Positions 1 through 8,351 of a stretch of DNA of 14,322 bases are shown here, piece by piece. Under the pieces are notes generated by a model. That model was not told the origin of the DNA and searched no databases. It worked only from the letters and a program-made list of their open reading frames with translations. Origin of the DNA: Isotricha intestinalis (Eukaryota; Ciliophora; Litostomatea; Vestibuliferida; Isotrichidae); NCBI GenBank assembly GCA_023807065.1, contig JAJJLU010000103.1, positions 1 to 14,322 on the forward strand. Direction: 5' to 3'. Position numbers and translations under genes: made by a program. How positions within the stretch are numbered: position 1 is the first letter of the stretch; each line of letters opens with the position of its first letter.

Positions 1-27
1 CCCCAATCCCCAATCCCCAATCCCCAA
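1..27. repeat. Left telomere, CCCCAAT repeats
   Basis: Three perfect CCCCAAT heptamers (1-21) are followed by a partial unit CCCCAA (22-27), which runs directly into A-rich unique DNA. The C-rich strand reads 5' to 3' from the end of the molecule, as expected for a left chromosome end. The same repeat is found as its complement at the other end. CCCCAAT differs from the hexamer CCCCAA of Tetrahymena and the octamer CCCCAAAA of spirotrichs. The tract is short, either because the natural double-stranded telomere is short or because the assembly trimmed it. Confidence 0.93.
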
Positions 28-171
28 AAATAAAAAATATAAATTTTTTAAGTCGAACTTTCTAACTATCCAAAATTTAAAAAATAAATAATTCATAAAA
101 GAAAACAAAATTTAAAATTGAAACAATGAATTTCTATCAGCTAATTTTATAATTATTGTTTTTATTAATTC

Positions 172-190
172 TCTTTTTCTAAGAAAAAGA
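172..190. repeat. Perfect 9-bp inverted repeat, 1-nt spacer
   Basis: TCTTTTTCT (172-180) is followed by a single A and then its exact complement AGAAAAAGA (182-190). A one-base loop cannot close as an RNA hairpin without opening pairs, so this is better seen as a near-palindrome in DNA. Low-complexity A+T-rich DNA produces such palindromes easily, so function is uncertain. Confidence 0.5.
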
Positions 191-211
191 TGAAAATTAT
201 ATTGAATTCAT

Positions 212-233
212 GAGATTTTTTCACAAAAATCTC
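212..233. repeat. Perfect 9-bp hairpin with 4-nt loop
   Basis: GAGATTTTT (212-220), loop TCAC (221-224) and AAAAATCTC (225-233) form a perfect stem-loop only 21 bases after the preceding palindrome. It lies about 290 bases upstream of the Rab start codon. A role in replication, telomere-proximal chromatin or transcription is possible, but nothing in the sequence selects among them. Confidence 0.5.
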
Positions 234-524
234 TTTAAAAAAATCCGCTTTTTGGAAAATGTAGATTAGTTGAAAAAAAAATTATTTAAATCTTTAATAT
301 ATATTCTTTTTATAAAAATATATTAATTTTAACTTTTTATATTTATTAAATATTTTTTAGAAATTTCAATTAACCACAATAACAAACAAATTATTATTAA
401 AATATTTTTCTTATATATATATAATTCTTGAACAACAAATGATAAATTTAAAAATGATATTTTTAAAAATTATAATTTAGTTTTATTATTATTTTTTTTC
501 ATTTTTAATATTCTTTGAACAAAA

Positions 525-1130
525 ATGAATGTAAAAAGTGAATTTGAAAACATAATAAAATTATTATTAATAGGAGATTCAGCAGTAGGAAAAACAAATT
601 TTATATTTAGATATGTAAATGATAGTTATACATCAAATCATTTATCAACAGTTGGATTTGATTTTAAATCAGTGGTAACAAAATTATCAAAATCTAAAAA
701 AACAGTAAAATTACAAATATGGGATACAGCAGGTCAAGAAAGATATATGTCAGTAAATAAAAATTTATTTTTAAAAGTTCAAGGAATATTATTATTTTAT
801 TCAATAACAGATAGAGAAAGTTTTGAACATATAACAAATTGGGTTGATATAATAAGAGATACTTGTGATTCATTACCTATTATTTTAATAGGAAATAAAA
901 AAGATGATGAGAGTTTGAGAATTGTTTCTGAAGATGAAGGAAAAAAATTAGCTAAAAATTTTAATTTAGAATTTCTTGAAGCTAGTGGAAAAGAAAATAT
1001 TAATGTTAAAGAATCTTTTGAAAAAATAGCTGAAGCTGTTATTGCTAATACTTTTTCTGAAAGAAAAAATAATCTTCAATTATATGATGATAAAAAAAAC
1101 GGTAAAATTAAAAGAAAATGTTGTCAATAG
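525..1130 (+). CDS. Rab-family small GTPase, divergent
   Basis: A 201-residue Ras-superfamily GTPase of the Rab type, which would cycle between GDP and GTP forms on membranes to direct vesicle traffic. All nucleotide-binding motifs are visible: P-loop GDSAVGKT (17-24), effector threonine T42 in switch I, WDTAGQE (66-72) with catalytic Q71, base-specificity NKKD (124-127) and EASGK (152-156, canonical SAK changed to SGK). The tail is basic and ends KRKCCQ, a double-cysteine geranylgeranylation motif, so the protein is complete and the TAG after it is a true stop. The segment after switch II (YMSVNKNLFLKVQG, 74-87) departs from the usual Rab pattern of tyrosines followed by RGA, and switch I reads TVGFDFK rather than TIGxDFK. 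This makes subfamily assignment unsafe. No intron is seen. The ATG follows an A-rich leader (CAAAAATG). Confidence 0.93.
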   Translation: MNVKSEFENIIKLLLIGDSAVGKTNFIFRYVNDSYTSNHLSTVGFDFKSVVTKLSKSKKTVKLQIWDTAGQERYMSVNKNLFLKVQGILLFYSITDRESFEHITNWVDIIRDTCDSLPIILIGNKKDDESLRIVSEDEGKKLAKNFNLEFLEASGKENINVKESFEKIAEAVIANTFSERKNNLQLYDDKKNGKIKRKCCQ

Positions 1131-1802
1131 ATTAGGAAAATTTTTAAAAATGTTTTTGAATTTATATTATTTTATAAATATATTTTTTTATTAATTTAGA
1201 AAATTTTTTCACGATTAATGGAATTTAATATTTCATTTATATTAAATAATAATTAAAATATGAATTATCACATATTAATCTAATCAATAACTTCCTTTGA
1301 TTTATAGGAAAATAAGAATTTTCATTTTAATATTTAATTGATGATGAAGAAGATTTCAAAAATTAAATTGAATGAATATATTTAAAAGTTTTAAATGATG
1401 CTAATCCTTATCATCAATTTTTAGTGTGTTTAATAAAAATTTATTTAAAATAGTTAAATAAATCTCAATAATAAAAAAAGATTATAATATAAAAATATTA
1501 AATGAATGCTTTGGACTTTTTGAAAATTTCAATATCATTTTCCTGAAATTGAATAAATTCTTTTTTTAAAATTTGAATTTAGAAGTTAAATTATTATTAT
1601 AATTTTAAATTGAATTATGTATTAATAGTAATTTAAAATAATTCATTCAAATTAGATTAATTATTTATTATTCGTGATTTTTTTAACCTTTTTTTATTGT
1701 TTTTTATTAATTTTTTTTAATTTTTATATTAGTAAATTTATATCAATAATTTTCTTTTAATTCTTTTTTTTTTATTAATTAATAAATTAAATATTAAGAG
1801 AA
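1131..1802. other. Intergenic region between the two + strand genes
   Basis: This A+T-rich spacer has no open frame that looks like a gene. A protein-like reading around 1376-1540 on the + strand appears only if TAA and TAG are read as glutamine, which the other genes here contradict. The region should contain the 3' end of the Rab transcript and the promoter of the next gene. No specific signals could be identified. Confidence 0.5.
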
Positions 1803-2366
1803 ATGAGTGTTGTTCAAATGTTTTATAATAAAAACACAGAAAATAAATTAAAAGGGACTAACTTAGAAAAAAAATATGTTGAATCTTTCATCCCAAGAAC
1901 AGAGATAACATCTAAAGTTAAACTTCAAAAAAAAAAAGAAAAAAAAAAGAAAAAAACAATTTCCAATAAACTAAAATTATTAAATTTAAATTATTCTCAA
2001 ACAAATTTTTCAAATCAAAACAATTCAAAAGAAAAATTTTTTAATACAAAATCAAATTCTTCTTCAAATTTTAAATTTAAAAGTTCAAATAGTAGTTTAA
2101 AAAATATAAAATTAAATTATGAATATAAGTTAAATCCTAAATTAGAAAGTGTAAGAAAAAATAAAAAAAATTATGAGAAAAATCAAAAAAAAATTGATAA
2201 CCAAAAAAAAGAAGGTAAATTTATGATTCAAGAAAAATTAACAATTAATATTATACAAAATCCACAAATTAAATTTAATTCAAATGATGAAAAATATAGA
2301 TTATTTAAACTTTTTAAAGGATTTGGAAATATCACAAAAATTACTTTTTCAGATATAAATAAATAG
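1803..2366 (+). CDS. Hypothetical Lys/Asn/Ser-rich basic protein
   Basis: A 187-residue predicted protein with no domain I recognise. It is strongly basic and low in complexity: a lysine tract (KKKEKKKKK, 43-51), an Asn/Ser-rich middle (about 63-100) and a more ordinary C-terminal third (about 138-187) that alternates hydrophobic and charged residues and might fold. There is no signal peptide or membrane span. The lysine tract could act as a nuclear or nucleolar localisation signal, but that is inference. The start is the first ATG after an A+T-rich leader and the stop is TAG. The lysine tract is encoded by long A runs (about 1926-1957), where a one-base sequencing error would shift the frame. 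The first 42 residues and the rest therefore rest on that tract being read correctly. Base composition and the open frame make a gene likely but not certain. Confidence 0.6.
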   Translation: MSVVQMFYNKNTENKLKGTNLEKKYVESFIPRTEITSKVKLQKKKEKKKKKTISNKLKLLNLNYSQTNFSNQNNSKEKFFNTKSNSSSNFKFKSSNSSLKNIKLNYEYKLNPKLESVRKNKKNYEKNQKKIDNQKKEGKFMIQEKLTINIIQNPQIKFNSNDEKYRLFKLFKGFGNITKITFSDINK

Positions 2367-2816
2367 GAAAAGTTTTTTTTAATGAAATTTATCATTTTTT
2401 ATGATATAATTAAATAAGAAAAAAATGTATAATAAAATTTATTCTCACAAATGTATATAAATTAAATAATAATCCAGAGAATTGTTTTTTAAATAATTAA
2501 TTATAAAAGCTTATATATATATAAATAAAAAAGAAAAAGGATAAATTTCTCATTATTTTTATAATAAAAAATATAAACAATAAAAAGTTTTTATAAATAT
2601 CTTGCTGATCAAATATAAAATTTAAATTATTATTGAAATATAAATATTTTTATTAGAAAAAACAATAAATATTTAAGTGTATATATGATTAAGAAAAATG
2701 ATATTTTCTCTATCTTTTAAAAAATGATATAAAAACATTATTATTAAAATTCAAATATAATGAAATCAATTCAAATTATTTTTTTTAATTAATATTTATT
2801 TAATTGAAGAATAATA
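2367..2816. other. Convergent intergenic spacer
   Basis: This spacer lies between the stop of the + strand hypothetical gene and the stop of the - strand importin-alpha gene, so it should hold two facing 3' ends. It is A+T-rich with TA runs (about 2511-2522). No open frame, RNA gene or clear hairpin was found. Confidence 0.5.
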
Positions 2817-4416
2817 TCACTTTATATTATGATAAAAATTATTTAACATTTTTTCAACAACATTTCTTAATAATTCACTTTTACAAAATTGATATTTTAT
2901 TAGAAAATCTTTTCCTCCTTTTGCATTAAAATCATTTAAAATTGAATTATTATTATTTGTAAAGTTTTTAACTAAATTTCCTTTTTCAATAAAAAAAGAA
3001 ATATTTTGAAAAATAAAAGGAAGTAAATCTTCTTCTTTTTCAAATTTAATTAAAGAACAAATCAATTCATTGAAAATTCCAGTTTTTGATAAAATAATAA
3101 AATTATCAAATTTAATATTACAAATTAGATTTCCTAAAGTGATTAAAATTTCTTTTAATTCTGATTTATCATTATCTTCTTTTAAATTTTTAATCAATAA
3201 TTCTATGAAATTATTTTTTTCAATTAATAAATCAGAAATTAAATTTGAATTACATATTAAATTTCCTATACTCCAAAAAACATCCTTTTTAGCTTCAATT
3301 GTGTTTAATTTTATTAAAATTGAAATTTCAAAATTTATAATTAAGTCAATTAAACTTAAATCAGTTATATCATTATTAGATAAATAATTTCCAATTACTC
3401 TATTAGTTATCAATAAATTTGAATTTGATTTAAATTTTTTTTGATTTATAATTGTTTCAATTAAATAAATAGATATTAAATTAGATGAATCTTTAACATA
3501 ATTATAATATATTGTAATATTATTTAAAATAAGGAAATACAAATTTTCTATATTAGTATTAATAAATTTTTTTACGATTTTAATAATTTCTTTTTTAATT
3601 TGATTAATATCTGATGATTGAACATTTTCGTTGTTGACTTTCATTAAATTCAGAAATAAATTAAAACCTTGATAAACAATGTCATAATAAATACTATTTT
3701 CTTCGTCTAAATGATAAGTTAATTCTTTTTGATTGAATAAATTTAAAATTTGATTTAATAGATTAGAAGTTAAAATTATGTAATTAATTTCATTATTATC
3801 AGAGATTGAAATATTAAATAATAATAAAAGAATAAGAAAAAATAATTCAATATCATTTAAATTTAAAATAAATTCATATAATTGTAAAAAGGAATTTGAA
3901 ACTAAAAAATTTTCAATATTATCTGTGTGATAAATATAATTGATTAAAACAGATAATCCTTGATATAAAATAAATTTATCATTAATATATTGATTCATAC
4001 ATTCAAATATATTATCAATAATATTATATCTTTCATTTAATATAATTTTTTTTTCATCTGAAAAAAAATCTTTTAATAATAATAAACTGAATTTCACTTC
4101 TTCATAATTTTTTGATTTTAAATAAATAAACATTTCATTAAAAAAAGAATTGATATTAAAATATTCTTTTTCTTTTTGATTTTGAGGAAGATTAATATTA
4201 TCATAACAAATATCAAAATCTGATTTTTGGAATTGTAGATTTCTCTTATTAGATAGATAATTTGAAACTATTGTTTTTCTTATAGCTAACTTATAATCTT
4301 CAACTTTTTTATTTAAATCATTTTGTTTATAATCTATATATTAGAATATTTTAATTATAAATGAAATTACTATGAAAAAAAATTTTATTTCTTTCTTGAA
4401 GTATTTTATCATCCAT
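2817..4416 (-). CDS. Importin-alpha (karyopherin alpha), two exons
   Basis: Nuclear import adaptor that binds nuclear-localisation signals with an ARM-repeat array and importin-beta with its N-terminal IBB domain. The large exon (4333-2817) alone has no acceptable start: its frame is open upstream of the internal ATG at 4133 and runs back to TAA at 4343-4341. A 46-nt exon (4416-4371), a 37-nt GT-AG intron (4370-4334) and matching phase 1 give a 520-residue protein starting MDDKILQERNKIFFHNYKQN. That length is normal for the family. Residues of about 10-50 look like an IBB domain (NYK, basic helix with IRKTIVSNY and SNKRNLQF). ARM repeats fill about 85-510. NRVIGNYLSNNDI (about 326-338) and EAKKDVFWSIGNLICN (about 362-377) line up with the family's ARM6 and ARM7 signatures. 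Only W369 remains of the conserved groove tryptophans, so this is a divergent member. Stop is TGA. Confidence 0.87.
4334..4370 (-). other. 37-nt intron of importin-alpha
   Basis: On the - strand the intron begins GTAATTT and ends TTCTAATATATAG, with a CTAAT branch-point-like sequence just before the AG. It contains in-frame TAA codons, so the gene cannot be read through it. Removing it joins CAT-A to AT-TAT and creates one Asn codon, linking an exon with a good ATG to the IBB coding sequence. It is the only intron I could support in the window. Confidence 0.85.
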
Positions 4417-4997
4417 CAACAAGAAAAATTTAAATTTTAAAAAAATATATTTTTTTTAAATGGTATTAAAATATTTAAAATTAAAATTTATATTATTCAT
4501 TTTATATTCATAACAATTATTGATTGATTTCATATATGAAAAATTATAATCTTAAATATATTCACTTAATTAAAAAAATTGAAACAACATAATAATTTCT
4601 TGAAATAATTTTTACTCTAAAAAAAAATCTACTATAATAAAATTTAGTTTAATTAAAAATATCTCATTTTAAATCTCTATTATATTTCACAAATTAAAAA
4701 AAGTTATTTAATGATTTAACAAAATTTTTTCATTTGAAATAGATTTTGAAATTTCAAGAACAATGATTGTTTGAATTTTTTTTATAATTGTTCTTTGAAT
4801 GCTTGGATTATTAATTTTTTATTAATATTTTTATCAATGTAAATAGTGTTATTATTAAAAAATTTAAATTTTATTACTTTTTGTTGACACAATAAATAAA
4901 ATAAAATTTAATATCTAAATTTTTACTCAATAAATGGATAATAAATCAAATAATAATCAAATTTAAATAAATAAAAAATATTACTAAATAAATTAAA
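4417..4997. other. Intergenic region, importin-alpha 5' side and PLD 3' side
   Basis: Both flanking genes are on the - strand, so this stretch contains the 3' flank of the PLD gene and the promoter of importin-alpha. It is A+T-rich without usable open frames. The one structure seen is a 9-bp inverted repeat at 4756-4795. Confidence 0.5.
4756..4795. repeat. 9-bp inverted repeat between PLD and importin-alpha
   Basis: AAGAACAAT (4756-4764) and its exact complement ATTGTTCTT (4787-4795) flank a 22-base spacer. Inside the arms, two more pairs form beyond one mismatch. It lies about 200 bases beyond the PLD stop and 340 bases before the importin-alpha start, so it could be a transcript-end structure or a promoter element. 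Chance is also possible in this composition. Confidence 0.4.
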
Positions 4998-7900
4998 TTA
5001 AGTGAAATTTCTTTCAGGAACTAAATTTTCTACAGCGAAAAATCCAATTCCTAAATTTTCCTTTTCCAAAAAATGCAAAGGAAATTCAACAATATGACCT
5101 TTGAAAGAGTCTTTTTTCTCTTGATACAATTTAATTAAATTATTATAATCTTCCATAGTTTTATTTTTATAATATTCTTTCAAGTCAACAAAACTTTTAT
5201 ATTTATCATCAGGATAACATCCAAATAATTCTCTATATAAAACAGTATTATTTTTTGCACTTGATTTAAATAAATGAAATAAACTATCACTAACAGGATC
5301 ATCTAAAATATTATCATTAACATTAATACCTAAATGTTCACTCATTAATTGTTTTCTAAATCCAATAGCAAATTTTGCCCCAATATAATTTTCATTATTC
5401 ATTTTCATAGCAATTCTTTTTTTTTCTTTAATAACAACAGCAAATTCACTATCTCTTGTTCCAAGCATACTTCTATCATTTATATTAGCACTTCCTATTA
5501 AAACAGTAGTATCATCAATAATCATTAATTTACTGTGAATATAAATTAATTCAGTTTCTGGAACATTATTTATTAAACAATGAGTTCTTAAAGAATAAAA
5601 GCCAATATAATTTTCCCATTCATTCCCCATTATTTTTTCTAATTGTTCTATTAAAGATAAACCATAATTTCTACAAATTCCAGCATAAGTGTGTTTTAAT
5701 ATAATTTGTAAAGTTGAACTTTGTTCTGGTTCACCTGCAAATCCGGGTAATAAAGGAATAAAAACGTAAACTCTAAATTTTTCTTTATTTGCATAAGCTT
5801 TTTCTATTCTTTTTCTTATATGCCAAGCAATTTCATTTTCTACTACTTTACTAGTCACATTTTTACATTCTTTTCTTTCTTCTTCTGTAAATGATTTACT
5901 TACAAAAAATTGATTTTCTATATAAATATAATGTTTACTTGTATCAATTAAATGATAATATGCATTTAAAATTGAATGTTCTGGAATTGTTAATCCTACT
6001 GACCAATTACATGCTGAACGTAAAACTTGAACAGAAGACCTTGTTCCTTTTTTATAAAAATCACTAAAATGAAATTTAGCATCTAATTTATCTTTATCTT
6101 TTAAAGAATTAATAAACCCCTTATGCTTTTTTTTCTGTTCTTCACTATATTTCTTTATCATTTTCATATAATAGTTACCTTTAGATGTTTTTAAACCTGA
6201 TAATTTGTTAGGAATCATTAAATGATCTTCATCTATTATTATTTTATTTTTTAAAAAATTTTCTTCTAAAGATTTTAAATCTTCTTCTCCTACCTTTACT
6301 TCTATAGGATTTTCTATTTGAATTGGTTCTTCAAAAGAAATTTGATTATTTTTATTAGAAGTATTTATTTCATCTGTTTCTAATTTAAATTCAGAATCTG
6401 TTTTTACATTTCCGCCTCTTTCAGAACTATCTATTTGTGTAGGACTATCTAACATTTTTTTCTTTTTTATTAGATTTTTTTCAATTACTTTTTTAGGTTT
6501 CTTTGGTTTAATTTCATCTTGATTACTTTCAATAACAATTTCTTCTATTAATTTAATTTTCTCTTTTTTATTTTTTTCAATTTCACTAACTTCTTCTTTT
6601 TGTATTTTAGTACCTACTTTTTTAATAATTTTCTCAATCCAACTTTTTTTTGGTTTTTCATTTTTCTCAACAACAATATTTTTAATTCCAGTAATTCCTT
6701 CACTTTTATCATTAAATTTAGCAAAATTCCATCTTTCAATGAAATGTCTTGCAATATCAACAACAGCAGGACCTTCTATTCTACTATGAACATCATGCCA
6801 AGGCATTCTCTTTTTTATTCTAGGAATACTTTCCATCAAATAATTTTGAACATTATTAAAATCACATATTCTAGCATTACTATAATCAATTCCTGGGAAT
6901 AAATATAATTTATCATTATTTTCTTCTTCTATTAAAGGATGCTCATTTGTATCAAATCTTCCCCAACATAAATCTAATCCACCAACATAACCTATTGTTT
7001 GGTCTATAATAACTAATTTTTCATGATGTGACCAAAGTAAATCTAATGCATCTTTTGGATGACGATTTATTTTAATTTTATTGTTTAATTGAATTATTGC
7101 TTGTTTAGAATGTTTTGAATTTAATGTTAATGCTAATGAACATTCACAATATATTTGAATATATACTTTAACACCTATTTCTGCTACTTTATTTAAAACA
7201 TCCATTAATCTTGTTATATTTTTTATATCTTCTTCAGATGATTTATTTTGAGCAATTTCTAAATATATATTTTCATTTACTGGACGAACTAAATAAACTT
7301 CAGGACTTAACCACCAATCTGTTATATATACTGTTTCTTTTGCATTTAATAATTTTTCATATAAATCTTCGAAATATGCTTTTCCATCAACAAACCAATG
7401 ACATAAATTCATACTTTTTTCTATTGCATATGATTGATATATATTTGAAGATATTGAATTAATATATTTTTGAACTCTAGAATTAATTTCTTCAAACCAT
7501 AATTCTCTTCTGAAATAACTTTCAAATTTTAATTTTAAAGTTCTTGAAACATTTTTTAAAACGATTTTTTTTTCTCCATCTCTTGAAATTTGAAAATTAG
7601 AATCAAACCAATAGACATTTTTTCCAACAGGCATTTGAGAAGAATCAGAATAATATATCATATCATCTTTTAAAACAAACCATCTTTTATTATATTGTTT
7701 GAAAACATAGCATTCAACACAAGGACAAACAATTCCTAAAAGTTTTCTATATATTCTAGGATCACATTTTTTTTCTATATAACCTTCAAAAGGCTTTTTT
7801 CCTCCATTATAATGGGAAAAACTTCCTGAAGAAATGTTAAAAAATTCCAATAAAAAAAATGAAGAATCTTTTAAATCTAAAAGTAATTCAGTGTAATTTT

Positions 7901-8351
7901 TTTCTATTTCTTTTAATTTTTCTTTATCCATTATAAGTGAATCAGGAGATAAACTTTTTAAATTTAAAATATTTTGTTTAATTTTTGCATTTATTTTAAT
8001 TCCTTCGATTGAAATTTCCTGTAAAATTTTAATCATATTTTCTTTTATTGATTCAGGATGATGATAAATTTTCCATTTAAATTTTTCATTTGTTTCTAAT
8101 TCAATTTCAAATTCTAAAAGATCATCATCTGGATTTGAAGAAGTTTGAATAAAATTTTTTATAATTTGAGAAATTCTGATATTTTTAACAGAAATTTTTA
8201 AAGAATTTATAATAAATTCATTAGAAAAATCTTTTGAACTTTGAGAAGAAAATGATTGAAATTCTGTTGATGATGGTTCTGAAATCAGGTCTTTGTTTTC
8301 TGTTTCTGATACATTTTGTGTGGTTTGTTCTGTTGAGTCATCTTCTTTCAT
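4998..8351 (-). CDS. Phospholipase D, PX/PH-type (PLD1/2 and plant PLD-zeta class)
   Basis: A 1117-residue phosphatidylcholine-hydrolysing phospholipase D that would release phosphatidic acid and choline at membranes. In order: acidic, Ser-rich N-terminus (1-45); weak PX-like region (about 46-175); PH domain (about 187-297, FEGYIEKK to WFEEINSRV) containing a cysteine cluster CPCVEC (209-214); first catalytic HKD motif with H443, K445 and D450 followed by GGLDLCWGRFD; second HKD motif with H939, K941 and D946 followed by GSANINDRSMLG; IENQFF at 811-816. A Lys/Glu-rich insert of about 200 residues (about 548-758) sits after RHFIERWNFAK, the position used by plant PLD-zeta rather than the mammalian loop. 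The C-terminus VPERNFT keeps the conserved final threonine, so the protein is complete. No internal stop occurs in 1117 codons and the gene ends with TAA. The start is the first ATG after an A-rich leader. Confidence 0.95.
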   Translation of the reverse strand: MKEDDSTEQTTQNVSETENKDLISEPSSTEFQSFSSQSSKDFSNEFIINSLKISVKNIRISQIIKNFIQTSSNPDDDLLEFEIELETNEKFKWKIYHHPESIKENMIKILQEISIEGIKINAKIKQNILNLKSLSPDSLIMDKEKLKEIEKNYTELLLDLKDSSFFLLEFFNISSGSFSHYNGGKKPFEGYIEKKCDPRIYRKLLGIVCPCVECYVFKQYNKRWFVLKDDMIYYSDSSQMPVGKNVYWFDSNFQISRDGEKKIVLKNVSRTLKLKFESYFRRELWFEEINSRVQKYINSISSNIYQSYAIEKSMNLCHWFVDGKAYFEDLYEKLLNAKETVYITDWWLSPEVYLVRPVNENIYLEIAQNKSSEEDIKNITRLMDVLNKVAEIGVKVYIQIYCECSLALTLNSKHSKQAIIQLNNKIKINRHPKDALDLLWSHHEKLVIIDQTIGYVGGLDLCWGRFDTNEHPLIEEENNDKLYLFPGIDYSNARICDFNNVQNYLMESIPRIKKRMPWHDVHSRIEGPAVVDIARHFIERWNFAKFNDKSEGITGIKNIVVEKNEKPKKSWIEKIIKKVGTKIQKEEVSEIEKNKKEKIKLIEEIVIESNQDEIKPKKPKKVIEKNLIKKKKMLDSPTQIDSSERGGNVKTDSEFKLETDEINTSNKNNQISFEEPIQIENPIEVKVGEEDLKSLEENFLKNKIIIDEDHLMIPNKLSGLKTSKGNYYMKMIKKYSEEQKKKHKGFINSLKDKDKLDAKFHFSDFYKKGTRSSVQVLRSACNWSVGLTIPEHSILNAYYHLIDTSKHYIYIENQFFVSKSFTEEERKECKNVTSKVVENEIAWHIRKRIEKAYANKEKFRVYVFIPLLPGFAGEPEQSSTLQIILKHTYAGICRNYGLSLIEQLEKIMGNEWENYIGFYSLRTHCLINNVPETELIYIHSKLMIIDDTTVLIGSANINDRSMLGTRDSEFAVVIKEKKRIAMKMNNENYIGAKFAIGFRKQLMSEHLGINVNDNILDDPVSDSLFHLFKSSAKNNTVLYRELFGCYPDDKYKSFVDLKEYYKNKTMEDYNNLIKLYQEKKDSFKGHIVEFPLHFLEKENLGIGFFAVENLVPERNFT

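Larger units (their letters stand above)
28..524. other. Left subtelomeric gene-poor region
   Basis: This stretch holds no open frame of useful length on either strand and is very A+T-rich with many A and T runs. The only structure I can point to is a pair of close, perfect 9-bp inverted repeats at 172-190 and 212-233, listed separately. The last part must carry the promoter and 5' leader of the Rab gene, but no core promoter motif can be identified. A TA dinucleotide run lies near 412-423. Confidence 0.6.

Noticed and set aside
1376..1540. Long protein-like + strand frame if TAA/TAG are read as glutamine; the same effect at 9206-9600 and on the - strand at 10800-10130
   Set aside because: With TAA/TAG ignored, only rare TGA stops remain, so long frames are expected by chance. 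PLD and the other genes use TAA and TAG as real stops, so reassignment is not tenable here.
3070..3387. 105-codon open frame on the + strand
   Set aside because: It lies wholly antisense to the importin-alpha ARM-repeat coding sequence and its translation has no recognisable features.
6600..6902. 100-codon open frame on the + strand
   Set aside because: It is antisense to the catalytic region and insert of phospholipase D, whose conserved motifs fix the real strand and frame.
7211..7462. 83-codon open frame on the + strand
   Set aside because: It is antisense to the PLD segment between the PH domain and the first HKD motif; a hydrophobic antisense translation is expected from A+T-rich coding DNA.
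525..8351. Functional cluster of Rab, importin-alpha and PLD
   Set aside because: The genes are on different strands, separated by 450-670 bases, and no shared regulatory motif is visible; co-location on one chromosome is not evidence of a common pathway.
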